Below are positions 23,139 to 35,586 of a DNA stretch of 64,000 bases, piece by piece. Source of the DNA: Trichosphaerium sp. ATCC 40318 (Eukaryota; Discosea; Flabellinia; Trichosidae); contig JALMLS010000299.1 of assembly GCA_038496445.1 (NCBI GenBank), positions 202,311 to 266,310 of the forward strand, given 5' to 3'. Made by a program: the position numbers and the translations under genes. Each line of letters opens with the position of its first letter. Position 1 is the stretch's first letter. A model generated the notes under the pieces. It was given only the letters and a program-made list of their open reading frames with translations, did no database searches and had not been told where the DNA came from.

Positions 23139-24169
23139 CTAAATGTTGTTATTTGTATTGATTTGTACAATTTCAAAGAGGTGAATGACCTCTTCAAACA
23201 CAGCTAGTTTCTCTTCAGACATAAAACTATCTAAAGGTATTTCTTTTGCTCGCATGTTCCTAGTATTTTGTAAGTACAGTGGCAATACTACCCTTGTACC
23301 ATCTCGCTAACATTGATTCTATTGTACGTTGGCTACTGCGTAATTGATAGGTTGTAATAAACTTGAGGTTTGGGTTTTTTGACATGAGATATGACACTGA
23401 AGCTAGCATGTTATCATAGTCTACTACAGGTTAATTGAAGAGGGTTTCATGCACTTGGTACCTTTTTTATTGTCATAAAAGCAATCAGCGCCAAGGACGA
23501 TATCCTGAGGAGCCAGAGAAACAATACGCCTTGTGAAATGACTCCATGTAAATGGGCATATTTGTACGTCAAGAAATTTTTGCAAGGTTTCATTTCCTGT
23601 TGCTGAGTGAGTTACTGTCAGCTTTGATATTTTTGTTACCTTGTTGGATGGAAACTGGATTGTTGCTGTGTTTGTTTAGCTCCATGTTTTGTAATATATG
23701 TGGCGCTTCCTCTCTGAAAAAATTAGTACATATCATTTCATTTTGACAGCGTACTTGTCGGTCAAAACCACTTTAGCTCCGCAAACTGCAGCAACCATAC
23801 CAGGAAGTGCCGTACCCCCGCCAAGCTATAATCGTCAGCGCACCCAAGCTTGTGAGAACGTACTTCTATTATTTTTTTGCCGTTAAGCTCGCTTCGGATA
23901 TGCCAAACGTAATCTGCTAGTACTTTGCCTGAAGGCCATACAAATAAGCCAGAGTCCCCATACTCGCCATAGTCCGGCCCAGTTATCTGTTTGAAATTAT
24001 AAATTGAATATGGCTTGCGTAAATATCGTACTTCTATAATATTAAGCGTCAGCTTTGTTGTGGCGGATTCGTAAGCAAATTGTCTCATTGAGCTTCCGTT
24101 TTCGCTTGAAGGCTCGCTGTTGTGTTCTTTACGCGTAGTGGAACCACTATAAGTGGTGGCATTAGCCAT
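23139..24169 (-). CDS. METTL23-like protein methyltransferase
   Basis: The start at 24169 gives MANATTYSGSTTRKEHNSEP. Then come the family-16 methyltransferase blocks: GLFVWPSGKVLADYVWHIRS, a LG.GTALPG motif I plus VCGAKVVLTD (reached through a short intron), HFTRRIVSLAPQDIVLGADC and FYDNKKG (post-II motif LGAD.FYD). The end reads IPLDSFMSEEKLAVFEEVIH and resembles the METTL23 C-terminal part. Human METTL23 is reported to methylate histone H3R17; other family-16 members modify translation factors, so the substrate is open. It is convergent with the RhoGEF, 9 bp apart. Confidence 0.75.
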
Positions 24170-24371
24170 GCCGTTTCAATCTTCAATGAAGGATACTGTG
24201 AGATGTAAAACGCTCACAACGGCTCATCGCTTGTAGCTAGGATCATAGGGTATCAAAGTAGCTGGTTGTTAGGCTTAACAAACGCGTTTCTGAGTAATCC
24301 CAAGTGACACTAGCGTTTTGTGGGAGATTTTTGCGTACAAATCATTTTGTATCGTACGCCACGTCACACAG

Positions 24372-26285
24372 ATGATTACCACCTACCTAGTAGCGTTGTC
24401 TTTACTTATAACCATACATGCATACTCTGCTCCAGCAGTTGATGGTGCCCATTTTTTGGAAACTTTTCAAGACGCCAGTTGGGCTGATCGCTGGATAATT
24501 ACAGAGAATAAGGAGTTCGAAGGTAATTAGACTATTTTGTTACTCTTTTTCTCTAAACGCGAGCAGGCGAATGGATAGTACGCGAAAACGATGAACCTAT
24601 TGGTATTGAAGGCGACAAAGGGTTGGTGGCAGCCAATGAGGCTAAAAAACATGGAATAGCCGTAGAATTTGACAGCGCATTGGACACCACGGGAGAAACT
24701 CTGGTCGTACAATACGAGGTGTGTTCACTGTTTTATCTACTATTTCCACAATATTGACGTGTGGGCGCTAAACTGACGTCAGGTGCGAACACAAAAATCA
24801 TTGAGTTGTGGTGGAGCTTACATCAAACTCTTGCGAAAAGAAACAATGCCATCCGAGCTGTCAGCGTTCGACAACACCACACCATACACTATAATGGTAA
24901 TGAAACTTCTTTTTCAAGCTTTAGTTGAGACTCTCAGTGCATCACTTGGTCACGTGATTAATAATTTAAGTTAGTTTGGACCTGATAAATGTGGTGCCGA
25001 CAGCAAAGTTCATTTTATCTTCAATCACAAGAACCCAAAGACTGGCGAATATGAAGAGAAGCACATGACTGACCGTCCACAGATGAAGGCTAATACTTTA
25101 TCCCATCTTTACACATTGGTTGTAAATTCAGATAATACGTTCCAAGTTCTTATTGATATGGAAGAAGTCAGGTCTGGCAGTTTGCTTGAAGATTTTGAAC
25201 CATCTGTCAACCCACCAAAGGAGATTGATGACCCTACTGATAAAAAGCCAGACACCTGGGTAGATGCAGCTCAGTAAGTTCTTCGCGTTTTTATCTATGA
25301 TTTTTTAGAATGCTAACCTTTTGCTAGAATTCCAGATCCTGAAGCCGTAAAACCTGACGACTGGGATGAAGATGCACCTGCAGAAATTGAGGATAAAGAT
25401 GCAGTAAAGCCTGACGATTGGTACGTTTCAAGTCAGAAAAAAAGTAACGGTTGTAAGTAACTGTTTTACAGGTTGGATGATGGCGAACTCGAAATTCCTG
25501 ACCCTGATGCATCAAAACCAGAGGATTGGGATGACGAGCTTGACGGCGATTGGGATGCTCCTCTAGTACCTAATCCACAATGCGCCAAGGTTGGATGTGG
25601 CGAATGGAAACCACCAACAATTCCAAACCCTGAATACAAGGTAAAATACCTCAACTGCTTTTTTAGAGCATTTCTGATTTATCTCTTTTCTAAAGGGTAA
25701 ATGGTCTGCTCCTATGATTGAAAATCCTGATTACATTGGTGAGTGGAAACCAAAGCAAATACCAAATCCAAATTATTTTGAAGATGGCCAGCCAAGCAAC
25801 TTTGAAGCTATTGGCGGTATCGGTATTGAGATTTGGACAATGTCAAAAGATATTTTGGTATGCCCTTCCATAAATCTATTCCCTCGCTTGCTTACTGTCA
25901 TTAGTTCGACAATGTTCTTGTCACATCGGATAAGGACGCTGCGGATGCGTTCGCCAAGAAGACTTGGTTGGTTCGTCATTACGAGGAAGATAGAAAATAC
26001 ATTGATATGAACAAACCACCTTCACCTTCACTACAAGCACAGTTTGAAGAGATTCTAGCGAATACACTCGTATTCATTCAAGAAAACCCTGCTATTATCG
26101 CTGCTACAGCACTCATTGGCCTTGTACCAATTGCTTTGTGCTTCATGGGCGGTAGCAAACCAAAGCGTGGCGAAGACGTTCCAGAAGAGGAAGACGAAGA
26201 CGAAGACGAGGAACCACTACTTCCAAAGAAGGAAGAGAAAAAAGTCAAGAAAACACGCTCACGAACAAGACGTGATGTTGACTAG
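24372..26285 (+). CDS. CANX: Calnexin
   Basis: Signal peptide [20 protein letters not shown], then the lectin globular domain ([53 protein letters not shown]). The P-domain arm has three repeats of the I-PDP..KP-DDW type followed by three of the GEWKP..IPNP.Y type. The globular fold closes with [21 protein letters not shown] transmembrane helix ([18 protein letters not shown]) and an acidic then basic cytosolic tail ([20 protein letters not shown]) follow, so it is calnexin rather than calreticulin. It is an ER chaperone for monoglucosylated glycoproteins. Seven or so short introns. Confidence 0.97.
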
Positions 26286-26400
26286 ACAGCAATGATTTTT
26301 GTAGTTATTGCAGTCAAAATAAAGTTGGGCTTCAATGCTCATATAATTCAAAACAAGGGGTTTATTGTTGCCACTCAGAGGTGGCAGTTATTTATGCAGC

Positions 26401-27368
26401 CTAAATGAGGCTAAGTTTGTCTTGTATAAAGTTGTAATGTATAGCGAATGAAGTGAAAGGTTGGTGGTTTGAATATCTAATGAGAGTGTCAAAGACTTAC
26501 AAGGCTAGCCCATTTCTGGCGTTCTGCTTTACATGTGAGTGAGTGTGGCCTACAAAGAAATTGTAAGCAAAGTAGTTGCCGTGATCGTTACATAGCTACA
26601 AAGCACGTACACCAATGTGGTTCAGTATTTTGGTTGGATCCTCACGTATTATGGTCGTGAAAGCAGCGACGACCATAACGAGGTGAAAAGCTGACGCAAA
26701 ATCTATGCGTGCCAGAGAAGCTAGCAAGTTGGGCTTTTCTTTTTTCTCTTCTGCGTTGTCATTGAGCGGAGGAGCACAAGCGTGGTTGCCAGTAGAGGAT
26801 CTTACGGGTATACCTTCATGCTCTTTTGCAAATCGCCTATGGATGTGTTACTAGAATCTGGGAGCGTACGACTTGTACGTACTCTGGTTCACCCAGACCA
26901 AATTCCGCGCTAACGCGGGAATTTGCTTCTACCTTGAACACTCCGTCTCTAAAAATAATTTTAGTGTCGTTGTAACAACGGGAGTAACGCACACTCTTCT
27001 CTCAATTGCAAACGCAATTGGGTTTTCATCAAAAGAGTAGAGAGAGAGCTTAGGTTCTTCTCTGGGCAAAAAGTCATCTAATTAAAGGGGTCAGTTGTTG
27101 GGCGAACAAAGTCTATTAAAAAGCTATGGGCAATATAAAAGGTGCTTGCCTCCTTTGCTGTAATCCGTGTAGCAGGTAGAAACTCGTTCGCCACGCTCGT
27201 TTAACGATTTGTCAAATGAATCATTAATAACGCATGGTGCAGGTGTTTGAGCGTATTCGTTATGTTCTATGGTAGTGTTAGGTAGAATTCTACAAATTAC
27301 TTGCTATAACCGAACGTACCAGAGTTTGTTTGTGGTACGCGACCAGCACTTAAAACGCGGCTTGCCAT
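26401..27368 (-). CDS. Unrecognised protein-coding gene
   Basis: The ATG at 27368 gives MASRVLSAGRVPQTNS. After a short intron come EHNEYAQTPAPCVINDSFD and RVSTCYTDYSKGGKHL. Later exons give FLPREEPKLSLYSFDENPIA, IIFRDGVFKVEANSRVSAEF followed by GLGEPEYVQVVRS, GIPVRSSTGNHACAPPLNDN, ARIDFASAFHLVMVVAAFTT and FAYNFFVGHTHSHVKQNARN. A 24-nt intron then leads to a stop at 26401. Coding potential rests on long stop-free blocks bounded by canonical splice sites. No family recognised. The LVMVVAAFTTI segment may be a membrane helix. Exon borders are approximate. Confidence 0.4.
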
Positions 27369-27552
27369 GTTGAAGGTGGTTTTCTTTCCGAAGCTAGGGG
27401 ATTAAGCTTTGAAGGGAGTGGACGCTGAATAGATACAAGTATCAAAGACGTGCTTTATTAGTAAAGCGCGCGAGTCCGTTAAGCATTAAGGATGAATTGC
27501 CATATTAAGCGACCTGAACTGGGTCGCCGTTCCCTGTTTTACACCAAGGACA

Positions 27553-30500
27553 TTATATAGCACAGCTACTGGCAAAACGCCAACGCATTTGAGACTTTCT
27601 TGCCAAAAATCTCCTGGTTCGTTAAAAAAAAAAAGACAGACGACAAGGGTAGTATTAAAATTACATTGGAAGGAACATCTTAGTAGCACATTCGCTTTCA
27701 ATCTGGTTGAGACATTTGTCCCTTTCTTGTTGGTCAGCAAACTGAAACTTTGGTGCTTTCCGCTTGTCTCGTAACTCAAGCTCCAGTTGGTTTCCTAAAG
27801 AAACGTCACAATTTCACAAAGAAAACACGTGTTTTAAAAAAAACCGTACCAGCCGGTTTTACAAGGTCAACAACGTTTGTGTAAGCTGTCATATCCATAA
27901 ACTTTTCTTTTTGCTTCTTTGTGCGTGTGTACAAAATTGCATCATTGAACACTAGCAGTTTTCCAAGGTATCGCTGTTTATCAATCATTTCTACACTATA
28001 TTGCTCAATAATCTTACGCCCTGGAGCAACCAGCTTCTAGAGATAGGTGTTAGCAATGCTGTATCAAATTGTACGTGCGACGTACCTCCATTGGAGCGCC
28101 AATTATACACCTCGTGGCTGTCAACAGCTTGGTTATATCTTCAGCCTCTTTCTTTTGGGAATTTAAGAAGCTACTGACTTTTTCAACCTTTTCTGATGCT
28201 TCTTCTAGCTTGGCATAATCCGGATGATCCTTATCAGTATATTTTTGCAAATCCTGTAGACAATGAGCATTGATAACAAAATACTAAAGGCACTTACCCG
28301 TAACAACAGCGTGTAACGTGGTATTCTTTGAACTGCATAATATTGGTGGTAAGTGAGTTGCAAAGAGATACTAAAAACGTACCAGGCATAATTAATAAAC
28401 TATAGACATTTAAACCTCGACATACTGGATCCGCCTCTGCTTTCTGACTTGTTAGATTGTCAACAATCTATGTTTGATCGTACTTGTAACCATTTCTCAA
28501 ATTTAGGGATTGTTTTAGCTCTATTAAGTGTTGCTTGAGCTTTGTCAAAGTTATTAACATATGTTGTGTATGATTTTAGGAAATCCGACTGTAGTTTAGT
28601 AAGAAAAAACCGATAGTGATACACCGATGTACCATTAACAAAAATACGTCTCCCAGAGTTTGTTTTGTGGACCACTTGGACATTTTATTATTTAGTGCCT
28701 CGAGGATCATCATATTGTATCCGTAGAGTATCTCTACAATTGAAAATATGTCCCTTGGTTAGGTGAGTTAGTTGTTACATATTTTAAATAGTGATGAGTA
28801 CCTGACTTCAGCTGCAGAAATAAAAGAATCTGTTCCTTGACACAGAGCCAGGAGAGGGTTCTGGAATCGTTTTACAAGGGTTCCCAGATCCCGAACATAA
28901 TTCGCCTCCGTGTCCAGTAGTTCTTGAGCTACTTTTGTTCTCTTGAAGTGTTGTTTCGCTGATAGAATGCGTTAAAATAATAAAATAAACTACCTCATAC
29001 CTCGCTTGATCTTGACCTCATCTTGGTTTTCTGTGATCACGATGCCAGCAATCACTTTTGTTGACGACGAACTCTTTTCCTCGTTTGTGTTGGATTGTGG
29101 CGTAGGAGGTCTCATCATCCCTGGTGCATCCGATTTACTACTTGCTCGAATAGCTATTGCGTATATAAGCATATATAAGTGTAGGAATAAGTACGTGGGT
29201 GACTCGTTCTTGGGTTCTCTAGTGCCGAATAACTCTTCTCTCGTCTACCTGCATCGAAAAGACATTGTAAGTAAAATAGAGCTCAATAAGTGACAATATA
29301 CCTTTTGGATTGGTGGCTGGTTCTGGGAGACCTACTTCAACTGTACTTGGATCCACGTACGCAGGCATCTTCTGTGATTTTCTTTTCATTCTTCTTGAAA
29401 GTCGTTTAAATAAACCCTTTAATTTGTCAGCCATCGCAGCCACAAGAACAACCAGTACCTTTGAGCGCCGCTTTTGTTTACCGCTGGTTTTGGGCGACGA
29501 ACTTGGGCTGGCCGGTGGTGTTAATGTGGGTTTGTTGTGTACACCTTCGTGAAAGCTCTTCACTCGCGTCTCAATGTCCATCCCCAAGTTATTTTCTGAA
29601 GCTTCCTCCGTTACAGCGAATGTAGGGGTTGTATTAGCTAAGGGCCTCGCTGGAGTGGGTGAACTGGATGGTGAAGAATTTCTAATATAAACACTTTGCC
29701 GAACAAACGTATCCTCGAAATCATCGAACACGTGGGACTTTTAAAGTGGTTAGTGGACCCTCAATAAATATTTCTTCGTCTCACCTTGAGATATTCTTCA
29801 ACAGAGTCTTCTTCTAGATCAAATTCTGGTTCATCGTCTTCAAAATCTGTGCAGCATAAGTAACATTTTTATACATCCTTTTTTAAGTACTCACGTGGAA
29901 AATTCATGTTAGTGATTGCCTCAAGTACAATCTCTTTCAAATACTCGTCATGAGATGTGTCCAGAAAGTTTTGTAACACAGTAGGGCCATCTCCCTTTTG
30001 AAAATCGCGTCTGCATTTACCTGCGTTTGTTGTTAGTTCTAATCTGAAAGATTTGGTTGCATGCCATTTATTGCTAATCGCCTTATCATATGAACAGCGC
30101 GTGGCCTAACTTGGTCCCATGTTGGCCCTTGTTCTTTAAACACGTGCAGTGCTGCAGTTATAGCGCCGTTTTGTCGTAGCTTCTCATTGACTTCCTTGTA
30201 CAAAGCAAGGTTCTCTAGCGTAGAAGCAGCGAGAGTTTGTAAATCTGGTCGATCAGTGAAGGTAACAAACGCATTTATGAGTCCTAGTTAGGGTGTTACT
30301 TGTAAACTTGAATGATAAGGGCGAACCGCTCAAAGAGCTTCCAGGGATAAACACCTCGGCAGTCTTTTCTAAAGGAATGTTAATCATACAATCATAGACG
30401 TCAAAAGGTTACCTTCAATAGATAAATTAAGAATAGTTTTTAAAGATCCAGCACTCGCTTCATTTTTTTCTTGGGCGAGTAGAATCAATGGTTTCAATGC

Positions 30501-32290
30501 GTCATGATCAACCACAATCTTTCTTGCTTCGCCTGCATAGGTTTTAACATACGTAGTACAGCATGTAGCGTACTGTCAAAAAACGTAAGGTTAACTAAAG
30601 TTGCTGCCTAAAGTCGTTGTTATTCCAAAGAATATTTTTTTCATGAAAGGAAGTCTGTACGTGCCACTTTAGATTTTACATCAGGTCTTTCGAGCGGGGA
30701 TATTAACACTTTAACAAGAGACCCAATACTATCCAATAGAAGTTGTTGTAAACCATCTGAGCAATTATTAGTATTATGTGTAATGTGGCGTTCATACCAT
30801 TTCCCATTAAATTTGATAAAGCCCATGCGCTCCTCAATCGCACGTCTGCATCCTCTGCAGTCAAACGGGAAAGAATCAGTTGCACAAAATCGGTTTCCAA
30901 CAACGTTTGCTTTAACAAGGAGATCGCGTCATCTGATGTGGTGTTATTATTGCTAACAATATGAGAAATTACCTTTTGACGCCAAATTGACAACTACACC
31001 AAGCGCTACTTTAGCTATTGTTACTTCATTCGATTGAAGGTGTGGTGGCAAACACAGCAAACCGTCTAGCCTTGCAAATTCAAGAGCACAACTGTCTGGT
31101 TAAGACTTTAGTGTTTTCAAATTAATAATGGTAATTCGTACCCTCCCTGACCATTGCTGCGAGACATACAAGAGAATACTTAACAATTTCGCCGTCTTGG
31201 GCTCGCAGGTGTTGTATGAGAGGCTCAACAGCATTATTGTTGCACAAGTAAAGACACGCATCCAAATCTAAAGAGGGATGATTTTTAAGAACTACACTCC
31301 AAATTTGCAGTACCTCGTCCAGTAATTGTTGCTATCGATCGAAGGCAGTAAGCTGTGGTCTCTTTTTGTTTGCTTGCTAACATCAAATGTACTAAACACC
31401 CTGCATCGGCCTCATTGATGTTGTATTTGGCTACAAGTGGTTAATATTGAATCTTTGTACCTGACAAATCTTTTTAAAGCTACCTCTTAGCACGTTAAAA
31501 TATGTCATTGCTAGCAATTTCTGAACAGCAGGCGTAAGGTCTGGCTGTTCAAGCACCCTCCTTATTTTAGATACTCCATCAGTTTTAACAAACATCGGTA
31601 CAAACTTCTCTAAAAAAAAACCGTGTTTGATAAACGTTTGATAGCACGTGATAAAAACGTGATATATTGTATCATCTTACCATCTCCAGTTGCGTTGACT
31701 GCAAATGTTAGGATATCAGTGACATTTTCTGGAGTATCGTCAAAAAGGGCGACTATTCGCCTCACGTGATCTTCAGTTAGGATGGACGCAACTTTAATTG
31801 GTCAGGAACCCACTTTTGTCAGAACAAAAAACCAAAAGAGGAACAAATTACATTACCTGTAGCGACTTGGTTTGTTATTGCTATGAGTGAGTTTATAGCA
31901 AGCCGGGCATTATTGCTCTTTAAAAAATCTAAAAACATATCAAAGCCTACGAGGAGTTATACGACATGCCGTTAAATGCTCAAAATAAAAGATCTGAACA
32001 GACCAACACAATTTAAGTTTTTACACTTGATATTTGCAGTACGTGCCTTGGCTCTGCGAAAGCATTGGTTGGACATAGAACACCGCATTGCGGCTTATTT
32101 TAATGTTTTCTGATGAAAAAACGGTGCGCCATCGGTCTACTACACTGACGTCCTCCGGTACTATAAATTAGAAATGTAGCCAGCGTCTCGTCCTACCTGG
32201 GCTTGTCTTTTCGAGTCCCGTCTCGTATTTGTACAAATAATCGAGCTTGCCAAGTATTTCTGTGTTTGTGCTACCTGTTGGAGCAGCCAT
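27553..32290 (-). CDS. Armadillo-repeat RhoGEF (ARM-DH-PH)
   Basis: The start at 32290 is MAAPTGSTNTEILGKLDYLY. The first ~600 codons, over many introns, are ARM/HEAT-like helices (FLKSNNARLAINSLIAITNQ; TDGVSKIRRVLEQPDLTPAV; LTAEDADVRLRSAWALSNLM). The frame then passes through an acidic linker (FEDDEPEFDLEEDSVEEYLK) and a Ser/Pro-rich, basic linker (MADKLKGLFKRLSRRMKRKS). A DH domain follows (VAQELLDTEANYVRDLGTLV; LKSYTTYVNNFDKAQATLNR; RIPRY), then a PH domain (EMIDKQRYLGKLLVFNDAIL; LELELRDKRKAPKFQFADQQ). It ends RKSQMRWRFASSCAI. Likely a Rho-family exchange factor regulated through the ARM solenoid. I read it as one gene because the linker exons join in frame near 29740; two adjacent genes split there remain possible. 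Confidence 0.75.
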
Positions 32291-32533
32291 GGCGTTTGAG
32301 CAACAAGAGAGGATCTCTTGGGTAAAATAAAACAAAAAATTTGAAGAGGGTTTAGAATAAATGTGAATTTGGTTTTTATAGCAGTATAAAAACAACGGAA
32401 GTCGCGCAAAAGGCTAACCATACATATAATATTTACATTTTGGTGATTGCCAATCTCTTTCCTTATGTAATGGTTCTTTTTTTACTGCAATTTGTTGAGT
32501 TCCTTTTTCTGCCCGAAGCGTTCCGGTTTTTTT

Positions 32534-33403
32534 TTACTCTCCCATCTTATCCAGGATGTTGCGTACCAAATGGTTCGTATTCCGCTGGCCAGTACGCGTT
32601 CGTGAATTTAGCATTTGCCTCTTTCTTGTTCTGTTCGCTTTGTCCTCTTGTAGTTTCATACTTCTACGTTTTATTTTCGTTTGGTGATCAATTTGCTCTT
32701 CATGCTTTTACGGCAGAGTGTCAACTCAAAACAAATTATGGAAAAAAAAAACTTGGTCTTGCAAAAAAAAAAAAGTTAATGTTTGTACCCTTGACTTATA
32801 CCTCCTTTTGAGGTGGTAATACGGGTCGCTTGCTGGACCGTCTCCATATAATTCTCTGTCCTTTTTCCTTGCTGCTTGCTCTGTCTCTCGTTTTTTCTGA
32901 TCAGCTTCTTTTATTTCTTCCCAAATCTCTTCCTCACTTAATTTTACAACTTTTCTTCCTTGTTTTCTTTGTTTTCTGTACTATCATGGGCGTTACAACA
33001 GACTTTGCAGGCGACGTATATGTGTAAAAAGGCGTACCTTTTCCCTTAACCGACGTTTTTTGCGTGTAAATTTGTCGTATTTATCAAGGTCAGGACTGAC
33101 TCTGTGACGATCTTTGCCCCATGGTAGAGCCGCTGGCGCTGTGTCAATGTCGTCATAAATATTTTTCTACACTTATTAGTATTGTACGCGTGGAATTCGT
33201 GTACGTGTTCTAGGCTAGCGTTTGTCTTGTGTAACGCGCTTAATGCACTTCTTTCCTGTTCGCGAGCTTTTCGCAACTCCTTATGCTCGAGTATGCTTAA
33301 AGCTATATTAAATAAGTATATTCACCGTCTTTGTAACAAAATTACCTGATGCTGGATAACGCGGCCTGCTTTTGCGTCCTCTTGGTCCATCTCGATACGC
33401 CAT
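32534..33403 (-). CDS. Lys/Arg/Glu-rich nuclear-type protein
   Basis: The ATG at 33403 gives MAYRDGPRGRKSRPRYPA. Exons continue with ILEHKELRKAREQERSALSA, then KNIYDDIDTAPAALPWGKDR, HRVSPDLDKYDKFTRKKRR, SEEEIWEEIKEADQKKRETE and LYGDGPASDPYYHLKRR. The C-terminus is predicted as a basic helix ending VRNILDKMGE. The block YDDIDTAPAALPWG and the charged helices look like a spliceosome- or nucleolus-associated factor, but I do not recognise the family. It lies 244 bp upstream of the ARM-RhoGEF on the same strand. The last exon is the least certain part because of long A/T runs. Confidence 0.5.
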
Positions 33404-33726
33404 AGTATAAGAAGCCGACAGCTGGCAGTAGTAATTGGTTTATTTTACGTTTGGAAAATATAGAAATTAGTAGACCAGCAATGCGTTGTCAAACGCTTCA
33501 AACAATCAGTTTACATGGCTCTCTCGGCCATAGCCAAGTTGCTCAAGATGGAAACCAAGTACAGGCGTTGATTGCTTAAAGTCACGTGCTCACAGTAGAG
33601 TCTTTTTTTGGCTTACTTTGGCAAGTGTAACTCTTCATTGTTGTATAGCGGTGGTTTTTTTTACCTAGCTTTACTCCGCTGGCCTTAATCAGCCTCATTT
33701 CGAAATAATAAAACGCCGATAACACC
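33404..33726. other. Divergent promoter region
   Basis: Spacer of 323 bp between the reverse-strand basic-protein gene and forward TMEM135. A CACGTG element lies near 33583, about 145 bp before the TMEM135 start. No ORF of interest. Confidence 0.4.
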
Positions 33727-35515
33727 ATGGATAAAGATAACACGCCAGAAGACACTACCAAAGATGGCTATGACGTGAAGGACATTCTCACTTGGCCTGC
33801 TTGGCGCGTTGTGCATCCTACAGAGAGAAACAGCAACAAGTTTTTCTTAAAAATGCTCATGGTACGTTAGAAAATACCATAGTGACGCTAAGGGTAGCAG
33901 GAAATATTTTCAAGCGCTGCTAAAGTGTATACGCCAATTTACGCTATATCCACCTATTTCTCGAACGGTAGGAAGATAGACGTTAAATACGCCAAAGAAG
34001 TTATAATTGCCACATTGCGTAGTAGTTCCATGATAAGTAAGCAGCTACACAAATACTCGCTACACCTTCTCACGCTAGATAGCTGTCAATACCGTTTGTT
34101 TTGGTTGGTTGACATGTAAACTGTTAGAATACGTCAAAGAGCACAGACCAATATATTACTTGTCTTGTGCGCTTGCCTCGTCTTATAGTGGGATCATGAT
34201 CGAGAAACAATCAAGGTATGACACACTGTATTGATGTTTTATTTTTTTTTTGTGATATTTTGTAACTCTTTTTGACAGGAGAGGCGCCCTGGTATGTGCT
34301 ACGGATGGGATTCACTGTTGCTAACACCTATAGGCGTCGTACGTGGGTAATATTACACTCGAGACAATTTGGCGGATGGCATGTTGGTATCGCGTTTCTA
34401 AAATATCTAACTACTTTTAGGCTCGTGCCAGGGAACTTGTTGCACCTTTTACGTAAGCTATTACCATTGTTCTACCTGTAAAACCGTTTTGACTACTCAC
34501 GTTTATTCAGAGGTGGCCTAACATTATTGTTTGCATCTGCAATGTCAATATTGTACTACTTGTTTACTCAAGAACCACAATACGCCAAACCAATCTCTTG
34601 TGCGCGCGAATTTAAAATCAATCAACCTTTCCTACTCACTATCACTTGTTAGTTGTTTTGCGTATTTTAGTAGGTGAAGAGGGTAAACAATCTGCGCTTG
34701 AGCGTACAATAGGAGGTTTGTTGTTTGGCGCTACATACACCAATCACTGGACAAAAGTACACTAAAATAAGTGCATTGTAGCGTTTATAACGATTTCGGC
34801 ATAGTATCACGTGCTTGTTGGCTTTATTCGCAACTTTGCTTTTGGCGTTCTAATAAAGCTCCTCGTTGTAGTAATTGGCTACATTCTAAAGAGGCGCAGC
34901 GCTAAACCAGACGAACCAATAAAGTACAGTGCCCTCAGTGCCTTATTTTTCTCTTATATTTCTACTTAGATCTTTCACCCAGCAATTAAAGGAATCTGCT
35001 GGAGAGACTTTCAAGATTGGTTTGTTCCTTGCAACACTAATCGGTGCCAATCGTCTCACTGCTGTCGTAATGCGGTCTATAGATGGCGGAAAACGACCTT
35101 CCCATGCTCTTGTAGCGGGTTTCATATCGGGTATGTTATCTTATTTCGTAACATCAGGAATTTATTGTATACAGGATTATCAATGGCAATATGGCAGAGT
35201 ACTTCGATTGCTACGTACTTTACAGCGAAGGCTATTGAATCTGTCTTTAGTCTAGCTGTTGGAAAGGGCTTGGTATGTTTTTTATGTGTTTGTAAGTGTT
35301 TAACTTGTATACAGATTTCGTCACCTGCAAATATTGGTGCACTCGTTTGGGCAGCTTGTGTATCACTTAATCTGTATGGAATGACTTTTGAGCCACATAC
35401 AGTTAGAGGCAGTTTCAAAAATTTCGTGCATAGAGCAACTGGTAATAGAGTAAAGCATTTGGAAGAACTATCAGTTCATCTTCGTAAAGTCAATAACATT
35501 CCAGAAGTACAATAA
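33727..35515 (+). CDS. TMEM135: TMEM135 family multi-pass membrane protein
   Basis: The start MDKDNTPEDTTKDGYDVKDI leads to LTWPAWRVVHPTERNSN, the family's WHP entry. Then comes KVYTPIYAISTYFSNGRKID, aligning with the SLKIYAPLYLI..ILRKRKLD block. A central exon gives FKIGLFLATLIGANRLTAVV and GKRPSHALVAGFISGLSMAI, then TSIATYFTAKAIESVF, aligning with the FQLGAFLG...HAIIAGFLAGISM...STTISMYLASKLVETM segment of TMEM135. It ends NNIPEVQ. Several hydrophobic helices. TMEM135 is linked to mitochondrial dynamics and peroxisomal lipid handling in animals. Introns cut it into about nine exons; some middle exon borders are approximate. Confidence 0.88.
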
Positions 35516-35586
35516 AAACGTTTTATAGATTTCTTTATCTTACACCAAATACAATAACTCTTTTTCTTTCTTCAGGACAATGCCAA

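Noticed and set aside
26901-26923. Near-palindrome AATTCCGCGC/TAACGCGGGAATT as a regulatory hairpin
   Set aside because: It is imperfect, single, and lies inside a predicted exon of the 26.4-27.4 kb gene; chance is sufficient.
29740-29800. Splitting the ARM and DH-PH regions into two genes
   Set aside because: Linker exons join in frame with normal splice sites and I see no promoter-like gap; still noted as an alternative.
32440-32811. Forward ORF of 123 codons, strongly hydrophobic, as a membrane protein
   Set aside because: It is the antisense of a Lys/Arg/Glu-rich reverse-strand gene; hydrophobic shadows are expected opposite such codons.
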